This document shows, in pieces, positions 12,500-21,968 of a stretch of DNA of 64,000 nt; position 1 is the stretch's first letter, and every line of letters begins with the position of its first letter. The stretch is taken from assembly GCF_910592395.1 (NCBI RefSeq), contig NC_088312.1, forward strand, positions 9,176,001-9,240,000. Reading direction: 5' to 3'. A program made the position numbers and the translations under genes. This DNA comes from Lineus longissimus. Taxonomy: Eukaryota > Nemertea > Pilidiophora > Heteronemertea > Lineidae. The notes below the pieces were generated by a model. That model did no database searches. It was not told the DNA's origin and was given only the letters and a program-made list of their open reading frames with translations.

Positions 12500-12888
12500 C
12501 TGTAAGAACAACAAGATGGAGAAAGGATTTAAAACCATGTTGAGATGAACAAATTGGACAAAAGGTCCCGTGGAACTCAAAAGAATGTGACTTCTTACCT
12601 AAGAGAGGGAAAGGTTCTATGAATCAGAAGGCTATTGCTAGCCCATTGATTTCGATACAAGCTAAAAGAATAAAGCTAATCCAATCATTGTGTAGAATTT
12701 TGGTGACAGGGCCTCTTTTCTCCAATTGAAGTATTAGGGTGGGTATTGAGGTTCCCTGAATTATAGCCAGTTGAAGTAGAAGGCTTCATCTGTCACAAAA
12801 GGTATTTAGATGAGAGGCTCCAGACATCCTACATGTACATCCCTCACTGGTTGATTCAAAATATTTGAATGTTTCTGTCTCATGAATA

Positions 12889-13161
12889 TTAATGAGGAGG
12901 CCTCTGATTCTGCAAGGCCATTGGCTGCATGTGGGTAATGTGGTGACGCTTCAAGTTGCCCTTGCTCGTGAATGCCTTCTTACAAATGGAGCACTCAAAT
13001 GGTCTTTCACCGGTATGAATACGCATGTGGACGTCATGATTGAGACGATGTTGAGAAACGACACCGCAAATCTCACAACGGAATCCCCGGTAAGGGCTTT
13101 TGATTGGTCCTTTTCCGTGCCCAATGAAGCTTGTTTGTTGTGCTGGACAAAGGCGGGGAGA
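12889..13161 (-). CDS. Alternative terminal exon X29, two C2H2 fingers
   Basis: Phase-0 acceptor tccttgttcttgcag right of 13161; 90 residues and a stop. Fingers start at residues 29 and 57; helix residues H-L-N-V and S-G-N-R. Finger 1 belongs to the divergent class (GVVSQHRLNH). The short tail after finger 2 contains QNQRPPH. Antisense open frames over this exon are shadows. Confidence 0.9.
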   Translation of the reverse strand, partial: SPRLCPAQQTSFIGHGKGPIKSPYRGFRCEICGVVSQHRLNHDVHMRIHTGERPFECSICKKAFTSKGNLKRHHITHMQPMALQNQRPPH

Positions 13162-13553
13162 CTGCAAGAACAAGGAAAGACAGTGCCATTAAAAAAGTGA
13201 TTTCCTGAAATTGCTGCATGGCAAATCAAAAGCAAGCTGTGAGGAGAATATTGCCTGAAAGGTTTTCAATTTCTTATGGCTGCTTAGACATCATCAACAC
13301 TGAAAAATGACTGTCCATTGCAAAACACGGAACTAGAAAAGGGACACAACTTTGGCAGAGTATAACACCAATAAGAATGTAATCTCAAATGAGCAAAGCT
13401 ATGGATATAAATCCAAGGGAAGGAACCATGCAGTATAGGTGTCTCTCATATACGAGTTTCATGCAATCTTGTTAGTATACACCAAGAGAATGGCAAGAAC
13501 AAGCCACAATATGCACCAAACGCATGGCAAAATTGAACAAGAAGTGCACCAAG

Positions 13554-13898
13554 CTACTTCATAATCTCACTAGGATCCATGTGTTTAAGCTGATCAACCC
13601 TATGGATGAACTCATGCTCAGTCAAGTAACCCTTTGTGCTAAACCTTTTCCCACACACCGCACATTCCAATCGCTTGTCTCCTGAATGTACAACAACATG
13701 TCGTTTGAGGTTTCCTTTACACGTGAAGCCTTTCTGACAAATGGAACATTTGAATGGCCGAACTCCTGTGTGAGTTCTCATGTGAGTTTCGTAATTGATA
13801 CGATTCTGGGATATAACACCACAAATACTACACTTGCGTACGCTGGTTGACCTGGAGAAATCCCTTTCGTGTCTGCCAAATCTCTTCTCATAACACAA
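13554..13898 (-). CDS. Alternative terminal exon X28, three C2H2 fingers
   Basis: Phase-0 acceptor atttgtttttgcag right of 13898; 114 residues and a stop. Fingers start at residues 23, 51 and 79; helix residues N-I-N-T, C-G-N-R and T-G-Y-E. The linkers TGVRPFK and SGDKRLE are divergent, which may loosen DNA contact between fingers. It has a 15-residue tail after finger 3. Confidence 0.9.
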   Translation of the reverse strand: MCYEKRFGRHERDFSRSTSVRKCSICGVISQNRINYETHMRTHTGVRPFKCSICQKGFTCKGNLKRHVVVHSGDKRLECAVCGKRFSTKGYLTEHEFIHRVDQLKHMDPSEIMK

Positions 13899-14397
13899 CT
13901 GCAAAAACAAATGGTAAGAATATGGATCAGTGCATTTGTTTCAAACCCGTGTTGAATTATGGAGATTGCAGGCTTCAATGGATGCAGAGAACCACTTCTG
14001 TACATAGTCAGTCACAACCTGTCATAGAAATGAGATGCAATCTGACGTCGACTGTGGATGAAGCCACAACCAAAACAAAGGCGCAAGACAATGTCACAAC
14101 CACCTATTAACAAACTAGGCAGCACTCACATGTACTGATGAGAAATGTTGAAACACCGAGTCTGGGCCTCAGAATGCTTTGACCAACTTATCCACTTTGA
14201 CACTTACACGTAAACAACGTCCAATTATTTTATGACTCTTCAAAGAACGAGTTGACCTGAATGCCAAACTGATAAAGGAATGATTAATGGAACTTTTCTC
14301 ATGACCTGCTACTTGAATGAAGCTCCATCTTTTCAACTATTCTGAACAGAATCCCCAAATAATGTTAACAGCCATCTTGTTATGACACAAATCAAAG

Positions 14398-14625
14398 CTA
14401 CTGGCTATCCCGCCCGATGTGGGTCACAAAATGCTGCTTCATATTTCCTTTAGTCGAAAAGGTCTTGCTACAGACAGTGCACTTGAAGGGTCGCTCTCCT
14501 GAGTGAGATCTCGCATGCGTCACAAAGTTGGATCTGTTCTGTGCAATGCAACCACAAATCTTGCACTGGAATCGCTGCTTCATCGATTCATATTTTGGAC
14601 GTAACTTGTTCCATTTGTTGATAAA
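14398..14625 (-). CDS. Alternative terminal exon X27, two C2H2 fingers
   Basis: Phase-0 acceptor ttatttttgcag right of 14625; 75 residues and a stop, the shortest intact finger exon on this strand. Fingers start at residues 21 and 49; helix residues N-S-N-T and T-G-N-Q. Finger 1 shows the divergent core (GCIAQNRSNF). The intron upstream (14.63-15.18 kb) contains a 43-bp tandem repeat. Confidence 0.9.
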   Translation of the reverse strand, partial: FINKWNKLRPKYESMKQRFQCKICGCIAQNRSNFVTHARSHSGERPFKCTVCSKTFSTKGNMKQHFVTHIGRDSQ

Positions 14626-14878
14626 CTGCAAAAATAAATAAAGGTTGAAGATTAGATTCGTGGAAATCAATACTAAAGGCAGATCCACATGTAATATTAG
14701 GCCCAATATCATGATCGATGATGAGACAATGTGTTGTGCTCAACTTGAACTGTGAATCAGACTGAAAGGTTGAAGGTCAACATGAGATCACACAACTAAA
14801 ACTCCTAAAAATGGACGCCACCGAGATGATCACGTTCTGACATCAATGGAGAGGTGTTAGAATAACGGAGATCAATTT

Positions 14879-15035
14879 GAATAGAAACAATGAAACAGAG
14901 TGACCAAAAAACACTATCTTCGAATAGAAACAATGAAACAGAGTGACCAAAAACACTATCTTCGAATAGAAACAATGAACTCAGTAACCAAAAACACTAT
15001 CTTTGAAAAGAAACGATGAAACTGTCCAGCCAAAA
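14879..15035. repeat. About 43-bp tandem repeat, 3-4 copies
   Basis: Copies contain aatagaaacaatgaaacaga and ccaaaaacactatctt and decay towards the right. It lies in the intron between finger exons X26 and X27. Confidence 0.85.
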
Positions 15036-15176
15036 TCACTAGTTTTGAGGAAGAGTCCACCCTCCTGATAGAGGCATGTTCAACTGTATAATGATTTCCA
15101 TCATTCGAAACCAAGCAGCCATCTTAATAAACTTTCTCCATGCTGATACGAACAGAACCTTAAGTTCTACAAGTCA

Positions 15177-15428
15177 TCATTTGTCAAAGTGTCCTTCTTT
15201 TGTTAAATGTATGAACATATGAGTTTTCAGATTTCCCTTGTTGATACAAGCCTTGCCACAAACACGACATTTGAATGGCTTTTCTCCTGTATGAATTCGC
15301 TTATGATACTCAAAATTTGCCTTGCACGATGAGATTTTGCCACACATCGGACACTGGAGATTTTTCAGGTTCGGGGTCGTTCTTTGCTGAGGACCTTGGT
15401 AGAACGCTCTCCGGACTGAATGAAGATC
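15177..15428 (-). CDS. Alternative terminal exon X26, two C2H2 fingers
   Basis: First member (from the left) of a dense cluster of closely related exons spaced 250-450 bp apart (15.2-18.9 kb). Phase-0 acceptor tcttgtttcttgcag right of 15428; 83 residues and a stop. Fingers start at residues 26 and 54; helix residues C-A-N-Y and N-G-N-T. Finger 2 has Cys where Phe is usual (GKACINKG). The lead starts DLHSV, matching GLHSM of X25 and DSLHG of X22. Confidence 0.92.
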   Translation of the reverse strand, partial: DLHSVRRAFYQGPQQRTTPNLKNLQCPMCGKISSCKANFEYHKRIHTGEKPFKCRVCGKACINKGNLKTHMFIHLTKEGHFDK

Positions 15429-15480
15429 CTGCAAGAAACAAGAGGATGGCAATTTATAGTCTGATGACGTCTGCCAGTAT

Positions 15481-15744
15481 TCATTCAACCGTCCCATGAA
15501 TTTGCATTATATGAAACTTCAAAGTCTGTTTAGAAGAGAATTTTCTGCCACAAACTGAGCATTTGAATGGTTTCTCTCCAGTATGAACACGTAAATGGAA
15601 TTCATAGTTTGCCTTGCAAGACGAGATTTTACCACAAACGTGACACTGGAAATTTTTTAGTATTTGCTTCGATCTGTGCTGTGGGGAGGATCTTTGCTGA
15701 AGTACTTCGTACTGGTAACTCTTTCCATGCATTGAATGAAGACC
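15481..15744 (-). CDS. Alternative terminal exon X25, two C2H2 fingers
   Basis: Only about 50 bp separate its stop from the acceptor of X26, so the intervening intron is extremely short. Phase-0 acceptor cttgtttattgcag right of 15744; 87 residues and a stop. Fingers start at residues 34 and 62; helix residues C-A-N-F and S-Q-T-F. Finger 2 ends with four residues between its histidines. It is the closest sister of X24. Confidence 0.92.
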   Translation of the reverse strand, partial: GLHSMHGKSYQYEVLQQRSSPQHRSKQILKNFQCHVCGKISSCKANYEFHLRVHTGEKPFKCSVCGRKFSSKQTLKFHIMQIHGTVE

Positions 15745-15785
15745 CTGCAATAAACAAGAATATGCCATTTGAAGTATCGCGATAG

Positions 15786-16064
15786 CTATCGGTATTCAGT
15801 CAAACGTTCCACCCGACAACACTCACGAATTTTCTTGATATGAAACTTCAATGCTTGTTTAGAAGAGAACTTTCTGCCACAAACTGAACATTGGAATGGT
15901 TTTTCTCCAGTATGACTACGCAAATGGAATTCGTAGTTTGATTTGCAGGTTGAGATTTTTCCACAGTGATGACATTGGAGATTTTTTCTTGATTGGGTTG
16001 ATCCCTGCAGAGATGTTGATTTCCGCCCAGGTACTTGGCAGGTCCTCCCATATGAGTCAATACT
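15786..16064 (-). CDS. Alternative terminal exon X24, one standard plus one altered finger
   Basis: Phase-0 acceptor tcttgtttcttgcag right of 16064; 92 residues and a stop. Finger 1 starts at residue 31 (helix C-S-N-F). Finger 2 starts at residue 59 (S-Q-A-F), but its last His is gone: the end reads [10 protein letters not shown], leaving cysteines as possible fourth ligand. Sister of X25, where the same position is intact. Confidence 0.88.
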   Translation of the reverse strand, partial: SIDSYGRTCQVPGRKSTSLQGSTQSRKNLQCHHCGKISTCKSNYEFHLRSHTGEKPFQCSVCGRKFSSKQALKFHIKKIRECCRVERLTEYR

Positions 16065-16148
16065 CTGCAAGAAACAAGAGTACCGCCATTTATGGTACGA
16101 CAACATCGACTGGTATCCAGTCGGGGAAACCCTGTCTTAATATATCCA

Positions 16149-16400
16149 TCATCTTTTCACCAATGACCAGCATTGGTTTTGCATTCTTTTGCAATGTGTT
16201 ATCATCACATGAGACTTCAAAGTTGCTTTACAGGAGAAATTCTTGCCGCATGCGACACATTTGAATGGTTTTTCCCCACTATGTGTGCGCAGATGAAATT
16301 CATGATTTGATCTGTTCTTCGAGATTTTGCCACAAATGTGACACTGCAGAATTTTTTTCGTTGGGGTTGATCTTCGGAAGGACATGCCACACAAGAAATC
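16149..16400 (-). CDS. Alternative terminal exon X23, two C2H2 fingers
   Basis: Phase-0 acceptor tcttgttttttgcag right of 16400; 83 residues and a stop. Fingers start at residues 20 and 48; helix residues N-S-N-F and C-A-T-S. Finger 2 has four residues between its histidines. The linker is SGEKPFK. The lead begins DFLCGMSF, related to X22. Confidence 0.92.
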   Translation of the reverse strand, partial: DFLCGMSFRRSTPTKKILQCHICGKISKNRSNHEFHLRTHSGEKPFKCVACGKNFSCKATLKSHVMITHCKRMQNQCWSLVKR

Positions 16401-16470
16401 CTGCAAAAAACAAGAGTAGGACCATTTAAGCAAAGACACGAAGATCCTTAATTCCAAGACCAAAATACCC

Positions 16471-16728
16471 TCAGAACAATCCCTTTTTCAAAATCGTCCC
16501 AATTCTTTGATTGGTGAAACTACAATATGTTATTTGATGCCTTCGCAAATTTCCTTTCGTAGAAAAACCCATGTTACAAGTCAGACATTTAAATGGTTTT
16601 GCTCCTGTATGAGTGCACATGTGGGCATCATAATTTCCCTTGCATGATGAAATTTTCCAACAAATCGGACACTGGAGATTATTAATTGTTTGGGTGGTTC
16701 TCATGAAGGTCCTTCCATGTAATGAATC
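16471..16728 (-). CDS. Alternative terminal exon X22, C2H2 plus C2HC-like finger
   Basis: Phase-0 acceptor tcttgttttttgcag right of 16728; 85 residues and a stop. Finger 1 starts at residue 20 (helix C-G-N-A), finger 2 at residue 48 (T-G-N-R). Finger 2 ends RRHQITYC, so the second His is Tyr and the next residue is Cys, giving a C2HC pattern. The linker TGAKPFK lacks the usual Glu. The tail is longer than in its sisters and may be a read-through after loss of an earlier stop. Confidence 0.88.
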   Translation of the reverse strand, partial: DSLHGRTFMRTTQTINNLQCPICWKISSCKGNYDAHMCTHTGAKPFKCLTCNMGFSTKGNLRRHQITYCSFTNQRIGTILKKGLF

Positions 16729-16841
16729 CTGCAAAAAACAAGAACAGAACCATTTAAGCAAACGTGAACAGCTCCTTAAATTCTACCACTTAAATGACCT
16801 AAGATCTATCATCTTATCAAAAACACCTCCATTTTAACTGG

Positions 16842-17075
16842 TCAAACTGTCTCCCTAAAATGTGTAATCCGATGTGTTTGCAAATTCCCTTTCTTCGAAA
16901 AACTCTTGAAACAAGTTGGACATTGGAATGGTTTTTCTCCTGTGTGAGTGCGCATATGGCATTCATAATTTGCCTTGCACGATGAAATTTTCTCACAAAC
17001 GTGGCATTGGAGATTTTTTCTTCCTGGAGCTGCTTTCGGCTGATGTAATTGGTAGGTCATTCCATACATCAAATC
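16842..17075 (-). CDS. Alternative terminal exon X21, two C2H2 fingers
   Basis: Phase-0 acceptor tcttgttttttacag right of 17075; 77 residues and a stop. Fingers start at residues 24 and 52; helix residues C-A-N-C and K-G-N-T. The linker is the perfect TGEKPFQ. Finger 1 has CEKISS in place of CGKxF. Same subfamily as X18-X26. Confidence 0.92.
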   Translation of the reverse strand, partial: DLMYGMTYQLHQPKAAPGRKNLQCHVCEKISSCKANYECHMRTHTGEKPFQCPTCFKSFSKKGNLQTHRITHFRETV

Positions 17076-17101
17076 CTGTAAAAAACAAGAGTATTGCTAT
17101 T

Positions 17102-17365
17102 TTAAAGGATTTTAAATAATTGGTAGTCAAGCAACTGTCCCTGCCTGTAATAATGTGTTATTTGATGATTTCTCAAATTGCCTTTGTGAGAGAAAATCTT
17201 GTTACAAGTTTGACATTTGAATGGCCTTTCTCCTGTATGAATACGCAAATGGCACTCATAGTTAGCTTTGTGTTGCGAAACTTTGCCACAGATCGGACAC
17301 TGGAGATCGTCCTTTATCACAGTCCTCTGCCACTGCTGTTCTCGTATATAATTTGAATGAAAGCT
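17102..17365 (-). CDS. Alternative terminal exon X20, two C2H2 fingers
   Basis: Only about 26 bp lie between this stop and the acceptor of X21, so the exons almost abut. Phase-0 acceptor aattcttttgcag right of 17365; 87 residues and a stop. Fingers start at residues 23 and 51; helix residues H-A-N-C and H-G-N-N. It shares the lead words EQQ-QRTVIK-DLQCPIC with X19 and the broken exon at 17.8-18.1 kb, marking a recent triplication. Confidence 0.92.
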   Translation of the reverse strand, partial: SFHSNYIREQQWQRTVIKDDLQCPICGKVSQHKANYECHLRIHTGERPFKCQTCNKIFSHKGNLRNHQITHYYRQGQLLDYQLFKIL

Positions 17366-17469
17366 CTGCAAAAGAATTAAAGTCTGTCATAGATAATGTG
17401 GTCAATGAAAATGTATAAATGCGGCTACAAAAAACCACATTGCATTTTTTAAACAAGTTCATCAAAACT

Positions 17470-17712
17470 TCAGCGGCTAAAATGTCCTTCCTGTCTAAAA
17501 TGTGTCACCATGTGAGACTTCAAATTTCCCTTGTTTTTAAAACCCTTGCCACATTTTTTACACTTGATAGGTCTTTCTCCTGTATGAGTACGCATGTGGT
17601 ATTCAAAGTTGGCTTTGTGTTTCGATACTTTGCCACAGATCGGACACTGAAGATCGTTCTTTATCACAGTCCCCTGCCGCTGCTGTTCTTGTCTATAATC
17701 CGAACGAAAAAT
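17470..17712 (-). CDS. Alternative terminal exon X19, two C2H2 fingers
   Basis: Phase-0 acceptor gtctcttttgcag right of 17712; 80 residues and a stop. Fingers start at residues 23 and 51; helix residues H-A-N-Y and N-G-N-S. The linker is TGERPIK. Its tail RQEGHFSR recurs in the tails of X26 and of the broken exon at 18.3 kb. Confidence 0.92.
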   Translation of the reverse strand: MFRSDYRQEQQRQGTVIKNDLQCPICGKVSKHKANFEYHMRTHTGERPIKCKKCGKGFKNKGNLKSHMVTHFRQEGHFSR

Positions 17713-17770
17713 CTGCAAAAGAGACAAAAGAATTGTCATTTATACTACCAGCAACTATGTGAGCATCAAA

Positions 17771-18098
17771 TTAAAGATCTCCTTCAAAAACAAAGTGTTC
17801 ATTGTTGAACTTGTTCTGTGAGATGTTCCCACAGTTGTGACATTTGAAATTACTGCAAAATATAGCTGAAAAGTAATTTGAAATATCATTAGTTGAAGTG
17901 TCTCCTCGTCTATGCCTGATCATGCGAGATTTAAAAAAATTCCTCTTGTTAGCACTGCTCTGACCACAAATCCAACAATTGAAAGGCACTTCCCCTGTGT
18001 GAATACGCATATGGAATTCATGATTTGCTCTGTGCTTCGACACTTAGCTACAAATCTGACACTGGAGATCATGCTTCCCTTCAGTCCTTTGCTGTTGC
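17771..18098 (-). pseudogene. Disrupted finger exon with in-frame stop
   Basis: A sister of X19 and X20: the same QQRT lead and CQIC start. A taa stop sits where the second half of CGK would be, just before VSKHRANHEFH. The frame is also shifted relative to the phase-0 acceptor near 18098. The second finger has diverged (CWICGQSSANKRN) and the tail is unrelated. It cannot give a finger protein from the shared exons. Confidence 0.85.
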
Positions 18099-18198
18099 CT
18101 GCTAAATCAATATTCAGATAGGTAGCTCAGAAAAATAGAGTTTGTCATTTATGATGAGCAGAATCTCAAAAAAACTTTCTAACTTTCATGATCTTCAA

Positions 18199-18271
18199 AC
18201 CGAGTCCTTCAAAAAGGTATTGGTTAAAGTGTCCTTCTTCTCTTAAATGCATGACCATATGAGATTTCAAA
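18199..18271 (-). pseudogene. Fragment of a finger exon 3' end
   Basis: A roughly 71-bp tandem copy of the end of the neighbouring exon, reading KSHMVMHLREEGHFN on the minus strand. No acceptor and no complete finger remain. Confidence 0.8.
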
Positions 18272-18288
18272 CCAAGTCCTTGATAGCA

Positions 18289-18526
18289 TTATCGATTAAA
18301 GTGGCCTACTCTTAAGTGCATTGCCATATGAGATTTCAAATATCCCTTGTTCGCACACCTCTTGCCACTTTTTGGACACTTGAAAGGTCTTTCCCTAGTA
18401 TGAATACGCAAAGGGCATTCATAGTTGGACTTGAGAGATTTTTCCACAGATGTGACACGTGAAATTCCTCCTTGTAACAGTGAAACTCCCTCGAGAGGAA
18501 GTACGCCCATTCACTGAACAAGGAAT
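18289..18526 (-). pseudogene. Disrupted finger exon, frameshift in finger 1
   Basis: Acceptor ctgttttgcag right of 18526 opens in phase 0 and reads to FTCHICGKISQ, then meets a stop. The rest of the finger (SNYECPLRIHTRERP) continues in another frame down to 18289. The remaining finger also has Ser for its second Cys (CPKSGK) and Pro where the first His should be (YECPLRIH). This is clear decay of an exon from the X18-X26 subfamily. Confidence 0.87.
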
Positions 18527-18606
18527 CTGCAAAACAGGACAAAGATACCGTCATTCATGCCGTGAACAATTTATCTCCTTGGTCTTGATTAAATCTTTTG
18601 TAATCC

Positions 18607-18873
18607 TTATAAAAGTTTGGTATCATCTTGGTTCAATTCGCCCTTCCTGTAATGTGTAAACAAATGCCTCTTCATCGAACTCTTGCAAGGGAAACTATCG
18701 CCACATTTCTGACATTTAAATGGTCTCTCTCCTGTATGAATACGCATGTGATATTCGTAATTTGCCTTGCATGAAGAGACTTTGCCACAGATCCGACATT
18801 GGAAGTTCATCCTGGTCGAAGTCCAGCGTTTCTGTGATGAAGTCTGACTACTGGTAGTCATTGAAGGAGGAAT
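18607..18873 (-). CDS. Alternative terminal exon X18, two C2H2 fingers
   Basis: Right-hand end of the dense cluster. Phase-0 acceptor tctttttttgcag right of 18873; 88 residues and a stop. Fingers start at residues 26 and 54; helix residues C-A-N-Y and C-S-S-R. The tail is YRKGELNQDDTKLL. The broken exon at 19.2-19.5 kb is its sister and shares FPCKSS-KRH and KGELN. Confidence 0.92.
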   Translation of the reverse strand: MPPSMTTSSQTSSQKRWTSTRMNFQCRICGKVSSCKANYEYHMRIHTGERPFKCQKCGDSFPCKSSMKRHLFTHYRKGELNQDDTKLL

Positions 18874-19189
18874 CTGCAAAAAAAGAAAAAAAATACTGTC
18901 ATTGATGCGGTCAAAAATCTTTACTCCTTCATCCTAAGAGATAAGAGGAAAGGTGTTGCAATCAGTTTATCGTGCAGATGTTGTATTTTAGAACAAACCC
19001 CATCCCATACCCTGCCGAAGTACATGTATCAACTTATTCGCACTGAGCGAGATGCTACCTATATTAGCCAGATGGATGTTATCCTAACCAACAGGGAAGA
19101 CAGAGAAGACCTTGTGAATACTGCCCACTACAAGACCATAACAGGGCTCAACCTAAGCAATGAGACTTTCAACCAAACCTAAAACTCCA

Positions 19190-19479
19190 TCAACGAAAGA
19201 ATGCTGAAGAACAAGAGTCCGTCCTGGCAATGAAAACTTTTATTTCATCATGGTTTAACTCCCCCTTCTTATAATGCGCAAAGAAATGTCGCTTCAAAGA
19301 GCTCTTGCAAGGGAAACTGTAGCCACATTTCGGGCATTTAAATGGCCTTTCTCTTGTATGGGTGTACTTATGGTATTCGTAGTTGGACCTATTTTGTGAG
19401 ATTTTGCAGCAGATTCGACACTGGAATTTCTTATTTGAGTAAATCCTTGATGCATTTATCGAGTCACTGAATGAAGATT
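19190..19479 (-). pseudogene. Disrupted finger exon out of frame with its acceptor
   Basis: Two fingers are readable (FQCRICCKISQNRSNYEYH, then CPKCGYSFPCKSSLKRH), similar to X18. The only good acceptor (cttttttcag right of 19479) puts them one frame off: phase 0 reads NLHSVTR then a stop. The linker is THTRERP and the stop has moved downstream compared with X18. It is probably dead unless another acceptor or donor phase is used. Confidence 0.8.
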
Positions 19480-20342
19480 CTGAAAAAAGATGAAAGAGAT
19501 CAATAAAGTTACTTTATGGACCTTTATAGTTTTGGATAAGCAGGCTACCCAAAAACGCACTGTAAATATTATGCAAGTCCTTAGCATAATTATTTTCTCA
19601 ATCAAGTTGCATTGGCCTGCAAAAACAAGAAAATATATTAGAAATATTTGAAATCTCGAGCGATATAATGTGATGTTATGTGGTATAAAATGTCATCTAC
19701 GCTATTTGATATGATTGGGTGCAATATGAGACTCAATGAGAGCGCATTATTGACAAAGTGTCCTCCACCAAAGGATTAATATTTCCACCACCGCTTCCAC
19801 CATGATGCAATGTCAAGACAGATTTGGAACCACTCACCAAGCCACACTTCACAAGATAGAGATTACATAAGACACATGAGATAGAAAAGATTAATATAGA
19901 AGACATAGAAGATTAGAGCATCATACAAAAGATATAAAAGATTGATACAGATGCTGTAGTATGTCAGCAAATTCCAAAAAGCGAGCCATCAGACAAGGCA
20001 GACATAAGTACAGTCTACATAACTAGGTTGCAGTACTGATTACCTATCTTAAATTGTGTTGAAATTGATTTGATATTGTAGAGTACAGCCATTGATGTCA
20101 ATTACATTTAACAATGTATCCATCCATAGATGCGTTGTCCATTATATCAGTATCATTCACTATGTCAATGTGTTCGACTTGGCATTGCCAATCAATGTCA
20201 TCTTCATTCAGTTTCTATTCCGTACTGATGCAGCATATCAGGTTATTCAATTACCAAATATAGAGACAACATATACAAATAGCATTTGAAACTATCTTTG
20301 ACAGAAATCTGACTCCATCGCCATCAGAACCTTGCATTTAGG

Positions 20343-20864
20343 CTACTTTTCTTCTTTGATGGAGACGTTTGCAAAATCGATACTATTCTCCTCACACGAT
20401 ACACTAGGGCTACCACGATCAACTTGGTTGTTATTTGGGCTCGCCGAAAGAATTCCGTGGCTGTTACGATCAACAGGGGCAGCAGTACGGTTTGCCATGA
20501 TGCCATGATTTGCTGAGGTGGCGGTCGGGCTGGCCAACATTTCCGTCCCATCCGTCTTGAAGTGGGTCAACCGGTGACCTTTCATGTGTGGCAACTGAGC
20601 AAAGCAGCGGCCGCAAACATTACACACATATGGTTTCTCGCCAGTGTGCACCCTGATGTGAGTTTTCAAATGCGTCGACGTCGAGAAGCCTTTGTTACAG
20701 ACTTTGCACTTGTACGGTCTTTCTCCTGTGTGTGTTCGCATGTGCACGGCAAGAAAGCCGCTGTATTTCGACGCCTTCCCGCAGATTGGGCATGCATACA
20801 CGCCGGTGTCTAATGCCTTGTCTTCAATCCTGTCTATGTTTTCCCTCACCATGAACACATGAAC
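20343..20864 (-). CDS. Alternative terminal exon X17, three fingers and long acidic tail
   Basis: Phase-0 acceptor ttgtccctttacag right of 20864; 173 residues and a stop. Fingers start at residues 25, 53 and 81; helix residues Y-G-F-V, T-T-H-T and Q-P-H-G. A 72-residue Ser/Asn-rich tail follows, unlike other exons, which end within about 20 residues. It finishes FANVSIKEEK, where IKEE fits the SUMO-acceptor consensus (hydrophobic-K-x-E). The tail may carry a separate regulatory function. Confidence 0.92.
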   Translation of the reverse strand, partial: VHVFMVRENIDRIEDKALDTGVYACPICGKASKYSGFLAVHMRTHTGERPYKCKVCNKGFSTSTHLKTHIRVHTGEKPYVCNVCGRCFAQLPHMKGHRLTHFKTDGTEMLASPTATSANHGIMANRTAAPVDRNSHGILSASPNNNQVDRGSPSVSCEENSIDFANVSIKEEK

Positions 20865-21394
20865 CTGTAAAGGGACAAGCAAGAATAAGACTTTGGCTGG
20901 TTTGAGTATTGTATATGGCCACATTGAAGATGAAAGTATTGAAAAGTATAAAGACAATCTGTAAATATGAAAATAAACCATTTTAAGGAAGTTTTTGTGC
21001 AGCTCCGTTTGATGAAATCAGGCATTCTGAACAACAGGTGACAATCTACTGGCTATGAACAGGGCACTGCCACCAGAGGATACACATGCACATAATAGGC
21101 TACGTCTGGTCTCTAGTTCCACATTCACATTGAGCAGATTCTCGTAAGTATATCAGGAGCTAGAGACCACACACCAGCTCATGTGCTTCATACCTGCTCC
21201 CTTTAAATAAAGAACATAATACCGGGAACTGGTCTAAAGACCCTGTCCACAAAACTAGGGGATATGCCAGAACTCTCCGTTACCGAAAACACACTGACTG
21301 CTGACTATCTCAAACATTCCGAACCCAGAAGAAGAAGAAGAAGAATAAGGCACAACTGTTCTCTTCCATATCATAAAGTACAGCACTAACAATC

Positions 21395-21400
21395 TTTATT
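21395..21400 (-). terminator. Poly(A) hexamer after X16
   Basis: AATAAA on the minus strand about 200 nt past the stop of exon X16. This fits X16 being a last exon with its own 3' end. Confidence 0.45.
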
Positions 21401-21598
21401 GAACACACAGCCACCAAATTTGATCCTGCAAAATTTGCAAACTATAAGGCAAAAGTCCATCAAATATTATAAACTTATGTTACAGTTCTGTCCAGTGTTA
21501 CAGACATCCTAGTTACTCGGATGTCTTGTATCCAGGACCACGTTGTGACTTTGTCCCCAATTCTACAGAAGAATCTTGTTCTCGTTCTGGAAACAATG

Positions 21599-21904
21599 TT
21601 ATTCATAAGTATACCTTTCCTGCACATGTACAAACTTATGTGCCTTGAGATTGCCTCCTTGGGAAAAGCGCTTGCCACATTTGTCACACTCATATGGTTT
21701 CTCTCCAGTGTGAACACGGAGGTGCAATTTCAAATTTCCTTTTGAGTTAAATGATTTATCGCAGAATCCACATTGGTGTGGTTTCTCTCCCGTGTGGGTC
21801 CTTGCATGAATCTGAAAAGCCACCCGGTGGGGTGAGACGGTACCACAGATTTCACACTTGAAAATGTTGGTCCCGTGAGTCACTTTTCTGTTCCTGTTGC
21901 TGCA
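21599..21904 (-). CDS. Alternative terminal exon X16, three C2H2 fingers
   Basis: Phase-0 acceptor tttattcttacag right of 21904; 101 residues and a stop. Fingers start at residues 17, 45 and 73; helix residues H-V-A-I, S-G-N-L and Q-G-N-A. Linkers are perfect TGEKP. A decayed sister sits immediately upstream at 21969-22073. Confidence 0.92.
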   Translation of the reverse strand, partial: CSNRNRKVTHGTNIFKCEICGTVSPHRVAFQIHARTHTGEKPHQCGFCDKSFNSKGNLKLHLRVHTGEKPYECDKCGKRFSQGGNLKAHKFVHVQERYTYE

Positions 21905-21968
21905 CTGTAAGAATAAAGAGAAACCATTAAGTACAGATCTGATTGTGAATTTGTTTGGTACATTAGAA

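Noticed and set aside
20562-20813. Plus-strand open frames over finger exons (also 12892-13200, 15896-16264 and others)
   Set aside because: Antisense of C2H2 repeats is often open. None has a start context, domain or splice structure of its own.
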